Shown piece after piece: positions 28,909 through 40,072 of a stretch of DNA of 64,000 bases. How positions within the stretch are numbered: position 1 is the first letter of the stretch; every line of letters starts with the position of its first letter. The position numbers and the translations under genes are program-made. The notes beneath the pieces were generated by a model. It was not told the origin of the DNA. It ran no database searches and saw nothing but the letters and a program-made list of their open reading frames with translations. Source of the DNA: Streptomyces tuirus (GTDB lineage Bacteria > Actinomycetota > Actinomycetes > Streptomycetales > Streptomycetaceae); contig JAGTPG010000001.1 in the NCBI GenBank assembly GCA_018195615.1, positions 2,232,501 through 2,296,500 of the forward strand, written 5' to 3'.

Positions 28909-29577
28909 TCAGGGTGTGAAGTCGATTCGGTGCAGGGTGTTCGCCGTGTCCCGGTCGACGAGGATGGCCGAGCCGCAGCCGGTGGGCAGTTCGCCGCGCT
29001 CCACGGAACGCAGCAGGCGGGTGCTCGCCGCACGGTGGCGCAGGAACGCGTACCGCGAGACGCCGCGGCCGCGGTCGCGCTGGCCGGCCAGGGCCTGCTC
29101 CGGCGTGACGTCGAGCAGCAGCAGGTGCAGGGTGGCACCCCGGCGGCGCGCCTCGCGGGCCAGCCAGCGGCGGACCCAGGCCTGGGTGCCGCAGTCGTGC
29201 ACCACGACACCCTCGCCGGTGCGCAGGGCGCGGCGCAGCCCGGCGTAGTGGGCGAGGCGGACGAGCGGGCGGTAGACCGCGTACGGCAGGAAGCGCGGCA
29301 TGCGGCCGTCCCAGCGGTCGCGGGTGTCCTGGGAGTCGATACGCCGGCCCGGCACGGTGCGCCGCATCAGCGTGGACTTGCCGCTGCCCGGGAGGCCCGT
29401 GACCACGACGAGGTCGCGGGGGCCGAACAGCAGCGCGCCTGGGCCGCGGCCGGCGCGGTCGCGCAGATCGCGGACGACCGGCACCGGCACCGGGCCGCAC
29501 ACCGCCCGCGGCGCGGCGGCCGGCTGCTCGGGCAGCGCGACGCCCGGGGTCGTGGCGTACGCCGTGGTCCTGTTCAC
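28909..29577 (-). CDS. P-loop AAA/kinase-like protein
   Basis: About 222 aa. Walker A is VVVTGLPGSGKSTLMRR near residue 50, followed by a kinase-like lid region RWDGRMPRF and a Walker B-like LLLLDVTPEQ. The pattern resembles small zeta-toxin or gluconate-kinase-like ATPases annotated only as AAA proteins in streptomycetes; substrate unknown. The GTG at 29575-29577 is chosen for its GGGGAGGA ribosome site; an upstream ATG at 29614-29616 would add MGLRTWPQGRTIT. It is divergent from the gcv riboswitch and gcvT. Confidence 0.8.
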   Translation of the reverse strand: MNRTTAYATTPGVALPEQPAAAPRAVCGPVPVPVVRDLRDRAGRGPGALLFGPRDLVVVTGLPGSGKSTLMRRTVPGRRIDSQDTRDRWDGRMPRFLPYAVYRPLVRLAHYAGLRRALRTGEGVVVHDCGTQAWVRRWLAREARRRGATLHLLLLDVTPEQALAGQRDRGRGVSRYAFLRHRAASTRLLRSVERGELPTGCGSAILVDRDTANTLHRIDFTP

Positions 29578-29764
29578 CGTGATCGTCCTCCCCTGGGGCC
29601 AGGTACGGAGTCCCATCCCCGCCGAGTGTAAAGAGAAGGTAATGCCCGATGTCTCTGGTTTTAGTCCTCTTCCTGCTACAGGCCTGCTACAGGGTGATCC
29701 CCCTGCCACCCGCGAGGATGCGTGCAATGATGTGCGCGCCAACTGCATACCGGCCGTTTGAATC

Positions 29765-29965
29765 CGCGCGGGAGAGTTCCCAGCACCGCTGACGCTGGGC
29801 GCCGAAGGAGCAAGTCCCTCCCTTGAATCTCTCAGGCCCCGTTACCGCGCGGGCGAGGCACATCTGAAAAGCGGGTCGCCGACCGGCGGCTCCACCCAAG
29901 GTGCAAGCCGTGTCCTGTGTGGTCATGGCGAACCTCTCAGGTTCCGATGACAGATGGGAGGACCG
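29765..29965 (+). ncRNA. Tandem glycine riboswitch upstream of gcvT
   Basis: Two glycine-aptamer copies in series. The first has GCGGGAGAGTTCC, the conserved GCCGAAGGAGCAA and closing TCTCTCAGGCC. The second has AAGGTGCAAGCC, GGCGAACCTCTCAGG and GACAGATGGGAGGA. These are the strictly conserved bases of the gcvT RNA family. It should turn on the glycine cleavage genes when glycine is high. The gap to the gcvT start is only 35 nt, so control may act on translation initiation. Confidence 0.93.
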
Positions 29966-30000
29966 ACCTCGCCCGTCATTGCCCTGGGAGACGACCGACC

Positions 30001-31121
30001 GTGAGCAGTACAGGAGAACTCCGTCACACCGCGCTCGATGCCCTGCATCGTTCGCTCGGCGCGACGATGACCGACTTCGCCGGCTGGGACATGCCCCTGC
30101 GCTACGGCTCCGAGCGCGACGAGCACACCGCCGTGCGCACGAAGGCCGGCCTCTTCGACCTCTCCCACATGGGCGAGATCACCGTCACCGGGCCGCAGGC
30201 CGCCGCCCTCCTCGACTTCGCGCTGGTCGGCAACATCGGCGGTGTGAAGCCGGGCCGGGCCCGCTACACCATGATCTGCCGTGCCGACGGCGGCATCCTC
30301 GACGACCTGATCGTCTACCGGCTGGGCGAGACCGAGTACATGGTCGTCGCCAACGCCTCCAACGCCCAGGTCGTCCTGGACGCGCTGACCGAGCGTGCCG
30401 CCGGCTTCGACGCCGAGGTGCGCGACGACCGCGACGCCTACGCGCTGATCGCCGTCCAGGGCCCGAGTCCGCCGGGATCCTCGCGTCCCTCACCGACGCC
30501 GACCTCGACGGCCTGAAGTACTACGCCGGTCTGCCCGGCACGGTCGCCGGTGTCCCGGCCCTGATCGCCCGCACCGGCTACACCGGCGAGGACGGCTTCG
30601 AGCTGTTCGTGAAGCCGGAGCACGCCGTCGAGCTGTGGCAGGCCCTGACCAAGGCGGGCGAGGGCGCCGGACTGGTCCCGTGCGGGCTGTCCTGCCGCGA
30701 CACGCTGCGCCTGGAGGCGGGCATGCCGCTGTACGGGCACGAGCTGAGCACCTCCCTGACGCCCTTCGACGCCGGTCTCGGCCGGGTGGTGAAGTTCGAG
30801 AAGGAGGGCGACTTCGTGGGGCGCGAGGCGCTGGCCGAGGCGGCCTCCCGCGCCGAGCAGAACCCGCCCCGCGTCCTGGTCGGCCTGGTCGCCGAGGGCC
30901 GCCGGGTCCCGCGCGCCGGGTACGCGGTCGTCGCCGGCGGCGAGGTGATCGGCGAGGTCACCTCCGGCGCCCCGTCCCCCACGCTCGGCAAGCCGATCGC
31001 GATGGCGTACGTCGACGCCGCGCACGCCGCACCCGGCACGCCCGGTGTGGCCGTGGACATCCGGGGCAGTCACGAGCCGTACGAGGTCGTGGCGCTGCCG
31101 TTCTACAAGCGCCAGAAGTAG
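30001..31121 (+). CDS. gcvT: Glycine cleavage system T protein (aminomethyltransferase)
   Basis: About 374 aa. It transfers the C1 unit from aminomethyl-lipoyl GcvH to tetrahydrofolate. The N-terminus [14 protein letters not shown], the block FDLSHMGEI, and [18 protein letters not shown] are GcvT signatures; Asp in [11 protein letters not shown] is the conserved catalytic-region aspartate. The GTG at 30001 gives [10 protein letters not shown]. One G is lost near 30465; restored, [20 protein letters not shown] reads through. Riboswitch-controlled, first gene of gcvT-gcvH-glyA-sdaA. Confidence 0.97.
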
Positions 31122-31219
31122 ACACTGGCCGCGGGCCGCCACAGCGGTCCCGGGCTCATCACCCCGCTCACCAGCGGTCCCTTCATCAGCACTCCCGCGC
31201 GTACAGGAGAATCCAGGCC

Positions 31220-31596
31220 ATGAGCAACCCCAATGAGCTGCGCTACAGCAAGGAGCACGAGTGGCTGTCGGCCGCCGAGGACGGCGTCGCGACGGTCGGC
31301 ATCACGGAGCACGCGGCCAACGCCCTCGGCGACGTCGTCTTCGTCCAGCTCCCCGAGGTCGGTGACTCGGTGTCCGCGGGCGAGACCTGCGGCGAACTGG
31401 AGTCGACCAAGTCGGTGTCCGACCTGTACTCCCCGGTCTCCGGTGAGGTCACCGAGGTCAACGAGGACGTAGTGAACGACCCGTCGCTGGTGAACTCGGC
31501 CCCTTCGAGGGCGGCTGGCTGTTCAAGGTGCGGGTCACGGACGAGCCGGGCGACCTGCTCTCCGCCGACGAGTACACCGCCTTCTCCGCCGGCTGA
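31220..31596 (+). CDS. gcvH: Glycine cleavage system H protein
   Basis: About 125 aa. It is the lipoyl carrier that shuttles the aminomethyl group. The lipoylated lysine is Lys64 in [12 protein letters not shown]. The N-terminus YSKEHEWL and the region [10 protein letters not shown] are family-typical. One C is missing near 31502; restored, [15 protein letters not shown] continues to the stop at 31594-31596. It lies 98 nt after gcvT and 14 nt before glyA. Confidence 0.97.
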
Positions 31597-31610
31597 GGAG
31601 TCGTAGCCGT

Positions 31611-32873
31611 ATGTCCGTCCTGAACACACCCCTGCACGAGCTCGACCCGGCCGTCGCCGCCGCGGTCGACGCCGAGCTGCACCGCCAGCAGTCCACACTG
31701 GAGATGATCGCCTCGGAGAACTTCGCTCCGGCCGCGGTCATGGAGGCGCAGGGCTCGGTCCTCACCAACAAGTACGCCGAGGGCTACCCGGGCCGCCGCT
31801 ACTACGGCGGCTGCGAGCACGTCGACGTGGTCGAGCAGATCGCGATCGACCGCGTCAAGGAGCTGTTCGGCGCCGAGCACGCCAACGTCCAGCCGCACTC
31901 CGGCGCCCAGGCCAACGCCGCCGCGATGTTCGCGCTGCTCAAGCCGGGCGACACCATCATGGGTCTGAACCTCGCCCACGGCGGGCACCTGACCCACGGC
32001 ATGAAGATCAACTTCTCCGGCAAGCTCTACGACGTGGTCGCCTACCACGTGGGCGACGACGGCCGGGTCGACATGGCCGAGGTCGAGCGGCTCGCCAAGG
32101 AGTCCAAGCCGAAGCTGATCGTCGCCGGCTGGTCGGCGTACCCGCGGCAGCTGGACTTCGCCTCCTTCCGCCGGATCGCGGACGAGGTCGGCGCGTACCT
32201 GATGGTCGACATGGCCCACTTCGCCGGGCTGGTCGCGGCCGGGCTGCACCCGAACCCGGTGCCGCACGCGCACGTGGTCACCACCACGACCCACAAGACC
32301 CTCGGCGGTCCGCGCGGCGGTGTGATCCTCTCCACGGCCGAACTGGCCAAGAAGATCAACTCCGCTGTCTTCCCCGGTCAGCAGGGCGGTCCGCTGGAGC
32401 ATGTGATCGCGGCCAAGGCGGTCGCCTTCAAGGTCGCCGCCTCGGAGGACTTCAAGGAGCGCCAGCGCCGTACGCTGGAGGGTGCCCGCATCCTGGCCGA
32501 GCGTCTGGTGAAGGACGACGCCCGGGCCGTGGGCGTGGACGTCCTGTCCGGCGGCACGGACGTGCACCTGGTCCTGGTCGACCTGCGCCACTCGGAGCTG
32601 GACGGCCAGCAGGCCGAGGACCGCCTCCACGAGGTGGGCATCACGGTCAACCGGAACGCGATCCCGAACGACCCGCGCCCGCCGATGGTGACGTCCGGTC
32701 TGCGGATCGGTACGCCTGCCCTGGCGACGCGGGGCTTCCAGGCCGAGGACTTCGCCGAGGTCGCGGACGTCATCGCCGAGGCGCTGAAGCCGTCCTACGA
32801 CGCGGAGGCCCTCAAGGCCCGGGTGAAGGCCCTGGCCGACAAGCACCCGCTGTACCCGGGTCTGACCAAGTAA
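31611..32873 (+). CDS. glyA: Serine hydroxymethyltransferase
   Basis: A 420-aa PLP enzyme interconverting serine and glycine with tetrahydrofolate. The PLP lysine is Lys229 in [14 protein letters not shown]. Other signatures are LIASENF-like [10 protein letters not shown] and [12 protein letters not shown]. It follows gcvH by 14 nt. The frame is intact. This places glycine cleavage and serine synthesis in one transcription unit. Confidence 0.98.
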   Translation: MSVLNTPLHELDPAVAAAVDAELHRQQSTLEMIASENFAPAAVMEAQGSVLTNKYAEGYPGRRYYGGCEHVDVVEQIAIDRVKELFGAEHANVQPHSGAQANAAAMFALLKPGDTIMGLNLAHGGHLTHGMKINFSGKLYDVVAYHVGDDGRVDMAEVERLAKESKPKLIVAGWSAYPRQLDFASFRRIADEVGAYLMVDMAHFAGLVAAGLHPNPVPHAHVVTTTTHKTLGGPRGGVILSTAELAKKINSAVFPGQQGGPLEHVIAAKAVAFKVAASEDFKERQRRTLEGARILAERLVKDDARAVGVDVLSGGTDVHLVLVDLRHSELDGQQAEDRLHEVGITVNRNAIPNDPRPPMVTSGLRIGTPALATRGFQAEDFAEVADVIAEALKPSYDAEALKARVKALADKHPLYPGLTK

Positions 32874-32886
32874 CCGAACACCGCTC

Positions 32887-32922
32887 GGGTCGCCGTGCCG
32901 CCACCAGCGCGCACGGCGACCC
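32887..32922 (+). terminator. Terminator or attenuator between glyA and sdaA
   Basis: A perfect 12-bp stem, GGGTCGCCGTGC (32887-32898) with GCACGGCGACCC (32911-32922), sits in the 87-nt glyA-sdaA gap. It may reduce read-through into sdaA. Confidence 0.6.
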
Positions 32923-32960
32923 CACCCCCCTGTGCACCACCCCGTAGTCAGGAGTTCCCC

Positions 32961-34327
<1,367 letters not shown>

Positions 34328-34329
34328 CC

Positions 34330-35607
34330 TCATGCGGGCCGGGGGGCGATCTCCACTCGTAGTGCCTCCGCCGCGGCCTGCAGGGCGCCCTCGACGGCCT
34401 CGCCGGTGTCTGCGGTGGCGATCACCGCGCCGAGCACGCTGGAGGAGAAGTGCTCGGGCGGCAGCCTGATGGTGGTGCCCGGGGCACGGTCGAGCACGAC
34501 GTGCTGGACGCCGGGGACGCCGAGCGCGGTGTCGAGGCCGTCGACCCGTACGAGCTTGCCCGCCGCCGGAGCCATGATCTTCCGCAGGCCGGCGTGCAGG
34601 GGCGGCTGATCGGGCAGGCGCGGGGCCCGGCCGGTGGCGACCCGGATGACGTTCTCGTGGAAGGGGACCCCGGTCGCCAGTCCCACCAGATGGGAGCCGA
34701 TGAAGTCCCCGCCGGCACGGGCGGCGACCTCGATCAGCCGGACGCCGGTCCCCGGGTCGTACATGCACTCGAGGTGGAAGGCGCAGTCGTCGAAGCCGAG
34801 GGCGAGGACGGTCTCGCGGGTCAGCGCGTGCACGGCGGAGCGCGCGGCGTCGGGCAGGGCGCTGGGATGCAGATGGGCCAGTTCCAGGCGGAACGGCTCG
34901 GTGGTCGTCTTGTCGGTGATGCCGCAGACGGTCACCTCGCCTCGGTGCACGACGCCCTCGACGCTGTGCTCACTGCCGCTCAGCAGCTCCTCCAGGACGA
35001 GGTCGCCGCGGTCGTGGCGGAAGATGCTGTCGCCGTCCGTCCCGGTCAGGCGCGTCAACTCGTCGAAGGCGGGGCGCAGTTCCCGTTGGTCCCGCAGCAG
35101 GAAGATGCCCTTGCTCCCGCTGCCGGCGGCCGGCTTCAGCACCGCCGGGAGCCCGACGTCGTCCAGCGCCCGCACCGCGTCCCGCCAGGTCCGTACCCGG
35201 GCGAAGCGCGGTATCAGATGCGGGCGGTCCGCGAGGGCCTGGCGCATCAGGTACTTGTTGCGGGCCAGGCGGGCCGCGGCGGGGGCGATGCCGGGCAGGC
35301 CGAGGCGCCGGGCGGCGCGGGCCGCCGGTTCGACGCCCGCGTCGGACCAGGCGACGACGCCGGCGACGGTGTGCGCGCCGGCGACCGCGTCCACCGCGGC
35401 GTCGAAGGCGTCGGTGTCGTGCGGGTCGACGGCGCGTACGTCGGCGAGCAGCGCGCGCGGCAGTCCGGCGGGGGGCCGGGCCGCGAGGAGCACCACGGAG
35501 CAGCCGTTCCGGTCGGCGGCCTCGAACGCGGGGCGGTGTTCGAGCGGGTTCTTGCGCAGCCCGACGAAGACGACGACAGGGCGCGGGGCGGGCTCGGGCA
35601 CGGTCAC
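34330..35607 (-). CDS. ATP-grasp carboxylate-amine ligase, last gene of cluster B
   Basis: A 425-aa ligase. The pre-grasp domain has [24 protein letters not shown]-binding lysine is in [14 protein letters not shown], the hinge in [18 protein letters not shown], and the metal-binding end in [18 protein letters not shown]. This is the BL00235/DdaF-like architecture that joins amino acids via acyl-phosphates. The GTG at 35605-35607 overlaps the preceding tandem ligase stop. It shares the opening [12 protein letters not shown] pattern with the ligase at 42911 (YLGLRRSPLEWR), so the two are paralogues. The frame is intact. Confidence 0.92.
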   Translation of the reverse strand: MTVPEPAPRPVVVFVGLRKNPLEHRPAFEAADRNGCSVVLLAARPPAGLPRALLADVRAVDPHDTDAFDAAVDAVAGAHTVAGVVAWSDAGVEPAARAARRLGLPGIAPAAARLARNKYLMRQALADRPHLIPRFARVRTWRDAVRALDDVGLPAVLKPAAGSGSKGIFLLRDQRELRPAFDELTRLTGTDGDSIFRHDRGDLVLEELLSGSEHSVEGVVHRGEVTVCGITDKTTTEPFRLELAHLHPSALPDAARSAVHALTRETVLALGFDDCAFHLECMYDPGTGVRLIEVAARAGGDFIGSHLVGLATGVPFHENVIRVATGRAPRLPDQPPLHAGLRKIMAPAAGKLVRVDGLDTALGVPGVQHVVLDRAPGTTIRLPPEHFSSSVLGAVIATADTGEAVEGALQAAAEALRVEIAPRPA

Positions 35608-38098
35608 TCCACCTCGATCACGAGCTCGGACTCGACGCGGTCGAGGAGCGCCTCGAACTCCTCGGCCGTGTCCGCCCCCAGGACGACGAGCAGGCACCAG
35701 TCCATGGCGTGGGAGCAGCCGAACGTGTCCCCGGTCCGCTTCGCGCTGCGCCAGTCGAGCACTCCCTCGACGGCCTGGATCCGACGGTCCGTCGGCATGG
35801 CGGTGATGGTGCCGGCGCGCGGCGGGCGCAGGTGCAGCGCCCCGATGTGCCGGCGCGGCGGTGCCGCCTCCTCGACGCGTCCGAAGAGCAGGCCGGTGGC
35901 GACGGTGTCGTACACGCTGTGCCCGAGGCCCACGGAGAGCATGTCGGAGACCCAGCCGCCGCCGATGCGGGTGGCGATCTCCGAGAAGACGAGCTCGCCC
36001 TCGGGGGTCTCGAACACCTCCATGTGGGTCACGGAGGCCTCGATGCCCAACGCCTCGTTGACGCTGGTGTGCATGGCGAGGATGCGTTCGTAGAGCTCGG
36101 GGTGGTCCTCGCGCGGCAGGATGTACGAGCCGTCCCGGGTGCGCGGGGCGTCGTGCCCGTCCTCCGTCGCGACGTGGTCGAGCCGTGGCACGTAGTAGGC
36201 GCTCACGGTCAGGAAGAGCGGCTTGCCCGCCGACCAGAGCGCGTCGATGTGCAACTCGCGGCCGTGCACGAAGCGTTCGACGACGAGGTGCCCGGAGCTG
36301 AGCCGCTCGGGCTTCGGCAGGTCGCGCAGGACGGCGGCGGTCTCCGCCGCGCTCTCGACCCGGACGGTGCTCATGGTGCCGTAGCCGAACGCCGGTTTCA
36401 CGACGGCCGGGTATCCCACGTCGGGCAGGGCGTCGCCGTCGGCGAAGGTGGCGCCGACGGGCAGGGAGGCCCACGGGGTGACGGCGACCCCGGCAGCGGC
36501 CACGAGGTGCTTCATCATCCGCTTGTCGCGGACGGCCGCCTGCTGGGCCGCGCTCGCGCCACCGCAGTCGAGCAGGCCGCGCAGCTGGGTGGCCCCGAGC
36601 TGGCCGTCCTCGGAGAAGCACAGCACCTGGTCGACCCGGACGCCGCGCACGGCGAGGTCGACGGCGACGCCGGTCATCTCCTCGACCGAGTCGGTGCTGC
36701 CGACGCGGTAGACGGCGCGGGCCGCGCCGAGGAGTTCGGGGGACGCGGCGGCGCGGGCCGCCTCGGCCTCGTCGAGCACCAGATGGAGGTGCGGGGTGGC
36801 GGCGAGCAACGCCCGGACCATGTCGGGGCGCCACTTGCAGAGCACGATCGTGGGCCCGTCCTCGGCGATCCGGGGCGGTTCGGCGTCCGGGGCGGGATGC
36901 GGTGCCGGGGCGGCGGTGCCGGGTTCCATGCGGATCTCGATCTCGCCGCGGACGAGGTCGGCGGCGCGGTCCACGTCGGCGGGGTCGTCGGCGAGGAGCA
37001 GCACATGGGCGACCCGGTCGCCGGACGAGTGGAGGCCGGTCACGACGTCCCCGGCGTGCTTCTTCTGCCCGACCCTCACCACCTCGGGGCGTTCCGCGGC
37101 TTCCCGGGCGCCGTCCACGGAGGCGATGCGGCCCGGAGACGGTGCGGGCAGGAACAGCACGCCCGCGGTGCGGGGTCGCCCGGCCGGGAGGCTCACGGTC
37201 CTGCCCAGGGACAGTTCGATGACGCTGCGGAAGAAGTCGTGCCCGTACGCCCGGCACATCAGTTCCATGATGTGGTCCCCGGGGGTGCGCACGGCGAACT
37301 CCATCGGCCGCAGCACGCTGCCGTCGTCGCGGTACTCGAGGTGCACGATGCCGGTGCGGATGCCCGCGGCGGCCACGAGTGCCGCCGTCTGCGCGTCGGC
37401 GCGGTCCCGGTCGGCGGGGACGTACGGCAGCTGGTGCCGGAGTTCGACGAACTCGGGCGGCCCGGTGGTCACCTTGCGGGTGTGGTTCCCGAAGATCACC
37501 TCGCCGTCCCGGACCAGCCCTTCCCAGCTGTACTCGGGGCGTCGAGGTACTCCTCGATCAGCACCAGCTGGCCCACGTCCCGGCGGGCCAGGTCGGCGCG
37601 CAGCTCGTCCTCGTCGGCGACGCAGTGGACTCCCACGCTGCCCATGCCGCGCAGCGGCTTGACGACGACCGGGTACCGGTCGCGGCTCCACGCCGCGGCC
37701 CGGTCGGCGTCGTCGACGACGGCGTGGTCGGGCTGCGGGAGTCCGGCATGCGCGAACAGGGCGCGCTGGACGGCCTTGTTGCGGCTGGCCTCGGCGGCGG
37801 CGAGGGAGGGGCCGGGCAGTCCGTGCCGCTCCTGCACCCGGGCGGCGGCCAGCACGTGCTGTTCGGCGAAGGGCACGACGCCCTGGGGGCGGTGCCGTTC
37901 GGCCATGTCCAGCGCGCCCCGGATCCAGTGCGTCTCGGTGCCGCCCGAGGGGGTCGCGAAGTGTGCGACGCGGCTCTCGTGCTGCTCGCGCCAGGCCTCG
38001 TCGTCGAGCAGGACGGTGTGCAGGCCGAGGTCGTGGGCGGCGTCGACGTAGCCCCGTCCCATGATGCCCGCGCCGACCAGCAGCAGTGTGTCCGTCAT
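35604..38098 (-). CDS. Tandem double ATP-grasp ligase, cluster B
   Basis: About 831 aa, two complete ATP-grasp ligases in one chain. The first (about 1-400) starts MTDTLLLVGAGIMGRGYVDAA and has the ATP lysine in VVVKPLRGMGSVGV and the metal-end VLRPMEFAVRTPGD. The second (about 430-831) starts TIVLCKWRPDMVRALL, has AVVKPAFGYGTMST and the metal-end ELVFSEIATRIGGGW. Two bonds could be formed on one polypeptide. The ATG at 38096-38098 overlaps the MFS stop. One C is missing near 37538, where DAP joins EYSWEGLVRDG. Confidence 0.88.
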
Positions 38099-39408
38099 GT
38101 CGTGTCCCCTGTGTGTGACGCGGGTGTCTGTTCTGGTGTGCCGGCGGCCGGTTCGGGCACCGCAGCGCGCCGCCGGCCGAGGGCGAGGAGCAGCAGCAGG
38201 CAGAAGGAGGCGAGGCTCAGCCAGACCGCGGTGGCCTCTCCGGTGAGGGTGAGCGCGACGCCGACGGAGGGTCCCGCGGCCGTGCCGATGCCCATCGCGC
38301 CTCCGGCCAGCGCCGAGACGCGGGTGACGTCCCCGGGTCGTACCGAGTCGATCAGCCACGGGTGGAACGAGCAGGAGTAGGCGCACTCGCCGAGCGCGAA
38401 GACGACGGCGAAGAGCAGGAGTCCGGCGTAGCGGACGGGCAGTGGACCGAAGGCCGACGCCGCGGCCGTGGCGTACGCGGCGGCCCACAGCACCACGGCC
38501 GCCCGCAGCCCGTACGCCTCGTCGCGGCCGCTCAGCAGGCGGGTCACCCAGCTCTGGCCCAGGGCCACCACGAGCGTGTTGACGAGCAGCAGTCCCGAGA
38601 CGGTGCCGAGACCGATGCCCATCAGCCGGACGGCGACGAGCGGCGCCGTCGCCTCGAACTGGCTGTGCCCGAAGAGGTAGGCGCCGAGCTGGAACAGGAC
38701 GGCGAGCGTGCCGGCCACCCCGAGCCACTTCCAGCGCCCGCCGGAGCCGCCGGACCGCTCCTTGTCCTCGGGCCCGCCGGGGACCGTGGTGCGCTCGGCG
38801 TCCGCGGGCCGGGGCGCCTCGTCGCGCTCCCGTGCCCTGACCCGGTGGAAGGCGTAGGTGAGCGGCAGATAGCTCAGCGCGTTGCAGACGAACAACCACG
38901 GCACGGCCGAGGTGGTGAGGATGCCGGTGGTCAGGCCGGCGGCGACGGCGCCCAGTCCGAGACCGACGTTGAGCGCGCGGTAGCGGCGGGCGAAGACCGA
39001 GCGTCGCTGCTCCTGCGCCGTCAGGGAGTTGAGCACCGGCACCATCGCGACCAGCAGGCAGCCCTGCCCGCAGCCGATGAACAGGACGGCCGCGCACAGG
39101 AAGGCCAGGGAGCCCGCGACGGCGGTGCCCAGGAAGCCCACGGCGAGCATCAGCGTGCCGGCGAGCCCGAGGAGCGCGGGCGGCGGTTTGATCCAGCCGG
39201 TCGCGAGCACACCGGTGGTCGCCAGGTTCGCCGCGGCGGCGGCGCCGTAGAAGACGCTGACGCCGGCCGTGCCCATGGCGGGCAGCCCGGACAGGTAGAG
39301 CGCGGTGTACGGGTACACCAGTCCCGAGCCGAACGCCGACACACCGTTGACGAGGATCAGCACGTCGGCCGTGGTGAAGCGCCGCGCGGAGCCCTGGAGC
39401 CTGCTCAC
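38095..39408 (-). CDS. MFS exporter, cluster B
   Basis: About 437 aa with 12 predicted helices and a long charged central loop (about 195-235). It has FARRYRALNVGLGLGAVAAG in the MDR-type loop and a signature FGSGLVYPYTALYLSGLPAMG-like region in helix 1-2. It probably exports the cluster B product. The GTG at 39406-39408 overlaps the NDK-like gene stop, and its own stop overlaps the tandem ligase start, so it sits inside the operon rather than at an edge. Confidence 0.9.
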   Translation of the reverse strand: MSRLQGSARRFTTADVLILVNGVSAFGSGLVYPYTALYLSGLPAMGTAGVSVFYGAAAAANLATTGVLATGWIKPPPALLGLAGTLMLAVGFLGTAVAGSLAFLCAAVLFIGCGQGCLLVAMVPVLNSLTAQEQRRSVFARRYRALNVGLGLGAVAAGLTTGILTTSAVPWLFVCNALSYLPLTYAFHRVRARERDEAPRPADAERTTVPGGPEDKERSGGSGGRWKWLGVAGTLAVLFQLGAYLFGHSQFEATAPLVAVRLMGIGLGTVSGLLLVNTLVVALGQSWVTRLLSGRDEAYGLRAAVVLWAAAYATAAASAFGPLPVRYAGLLLFAVVFALGECAYSCSFHPWLIDSVRPGDVTRVSALAGGAMGIGTAAGPSVGVALTLTGEATAVWLSLASFCLLLLLALGRRRAAVPEPAAGTPEQTPASHTGDTT

Positions 39409-40072
39409 GCGGCCGTGTCCTGTTCCCGGAAGGCCGTGTTGAGGAAGTACGTCCAGTCCCGTGCGCCCGGGTCGGAGACGTGCAGCAGGTTCTCCACCGC
39501 GTCGTAGTGGGTGGTGGGGTAGCGGACGACCCGGCGCACCATCTCCTTGGCGATGTGCAGGGTCGACAGCTCCTCCTCCCCCGCGTACCGGCAGATCTCG
39601 ACCTCCTGGTCCACCAGATAGCCGCGCAGGCTTCCGGCGAGCCGGGTGAAGTGAGTGTTGTCCGCGTAGAGGCCCAGGAAGTCGCGCTGGGTGCACCGGG
39701 TGCGCCGCCGGTCGGTGACCGTGAAGCCGAACGCGTCGGCGATGCCCAGCACCAGGTCGGACGTGGCCACGGGGCCGTCGCCCGGCGGGTTGAGGACCGG
39801 CCCGGCCAGCAGGTTGTGCAGGGCTGCGAGCCGGAGGCCGGGGCGTGGAGGGTGCGGACGTACCAGTCCCGGGCGCGCACCTTGCGATCGATGTTGGTCA
39901 GTGCCCAGGTGACGGCCTGTTCGGAGGTGTCCACCTCGAAGGTGCGGGAGGCTTCCGGCTCGTACACGCGCAGGAGTCCGCGCACCGTGTCCCGGGCCGA
40001 GGCGGCGGGGCACCGCGCGTAGGGGCCGGCGAGTATGTCGGGTTTCAGAATGAGCAGCGCGCCTGCGCTCAT
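39405..40072 (-). CDS. NDK-like protein with NDP-kinase active-site residues, cluster B
   Basis: About 222 aa. The start MSAGALLILKPDILAGP resembles the nucleoside diphosphate kinase strand with Lys10 in ILKPD, and the end VENLLHVSDPGARDWTYFL resembles the NDK NVIHGSDS block with the phospho-His at His198. The middle is longer than in housekeeping NDKs (about 135-150 aa), so this is a divergent member. It may transfer phosphate between nucleotides or onto a pathway intermediate. The ATG at 40070-40072 overlaps the SerC-like gene. One base is missing near 39841. Confidence 0.65.

Noticed and set aside
29578..29764. Short ORF continuing the P-loop protein upstream to position 29748
   Set aside because: The extension has no matching family sequence and lies in the gcvT promoter; a strong ribosome site marks the downstream GTG.
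34330..37257. A 975-codon fusion of the last ATP-grasp with upstream sequence
   Set aside because: Only the part from GTG 35605-35607 is coding; upstream is the out-of-frame tandem ligase.
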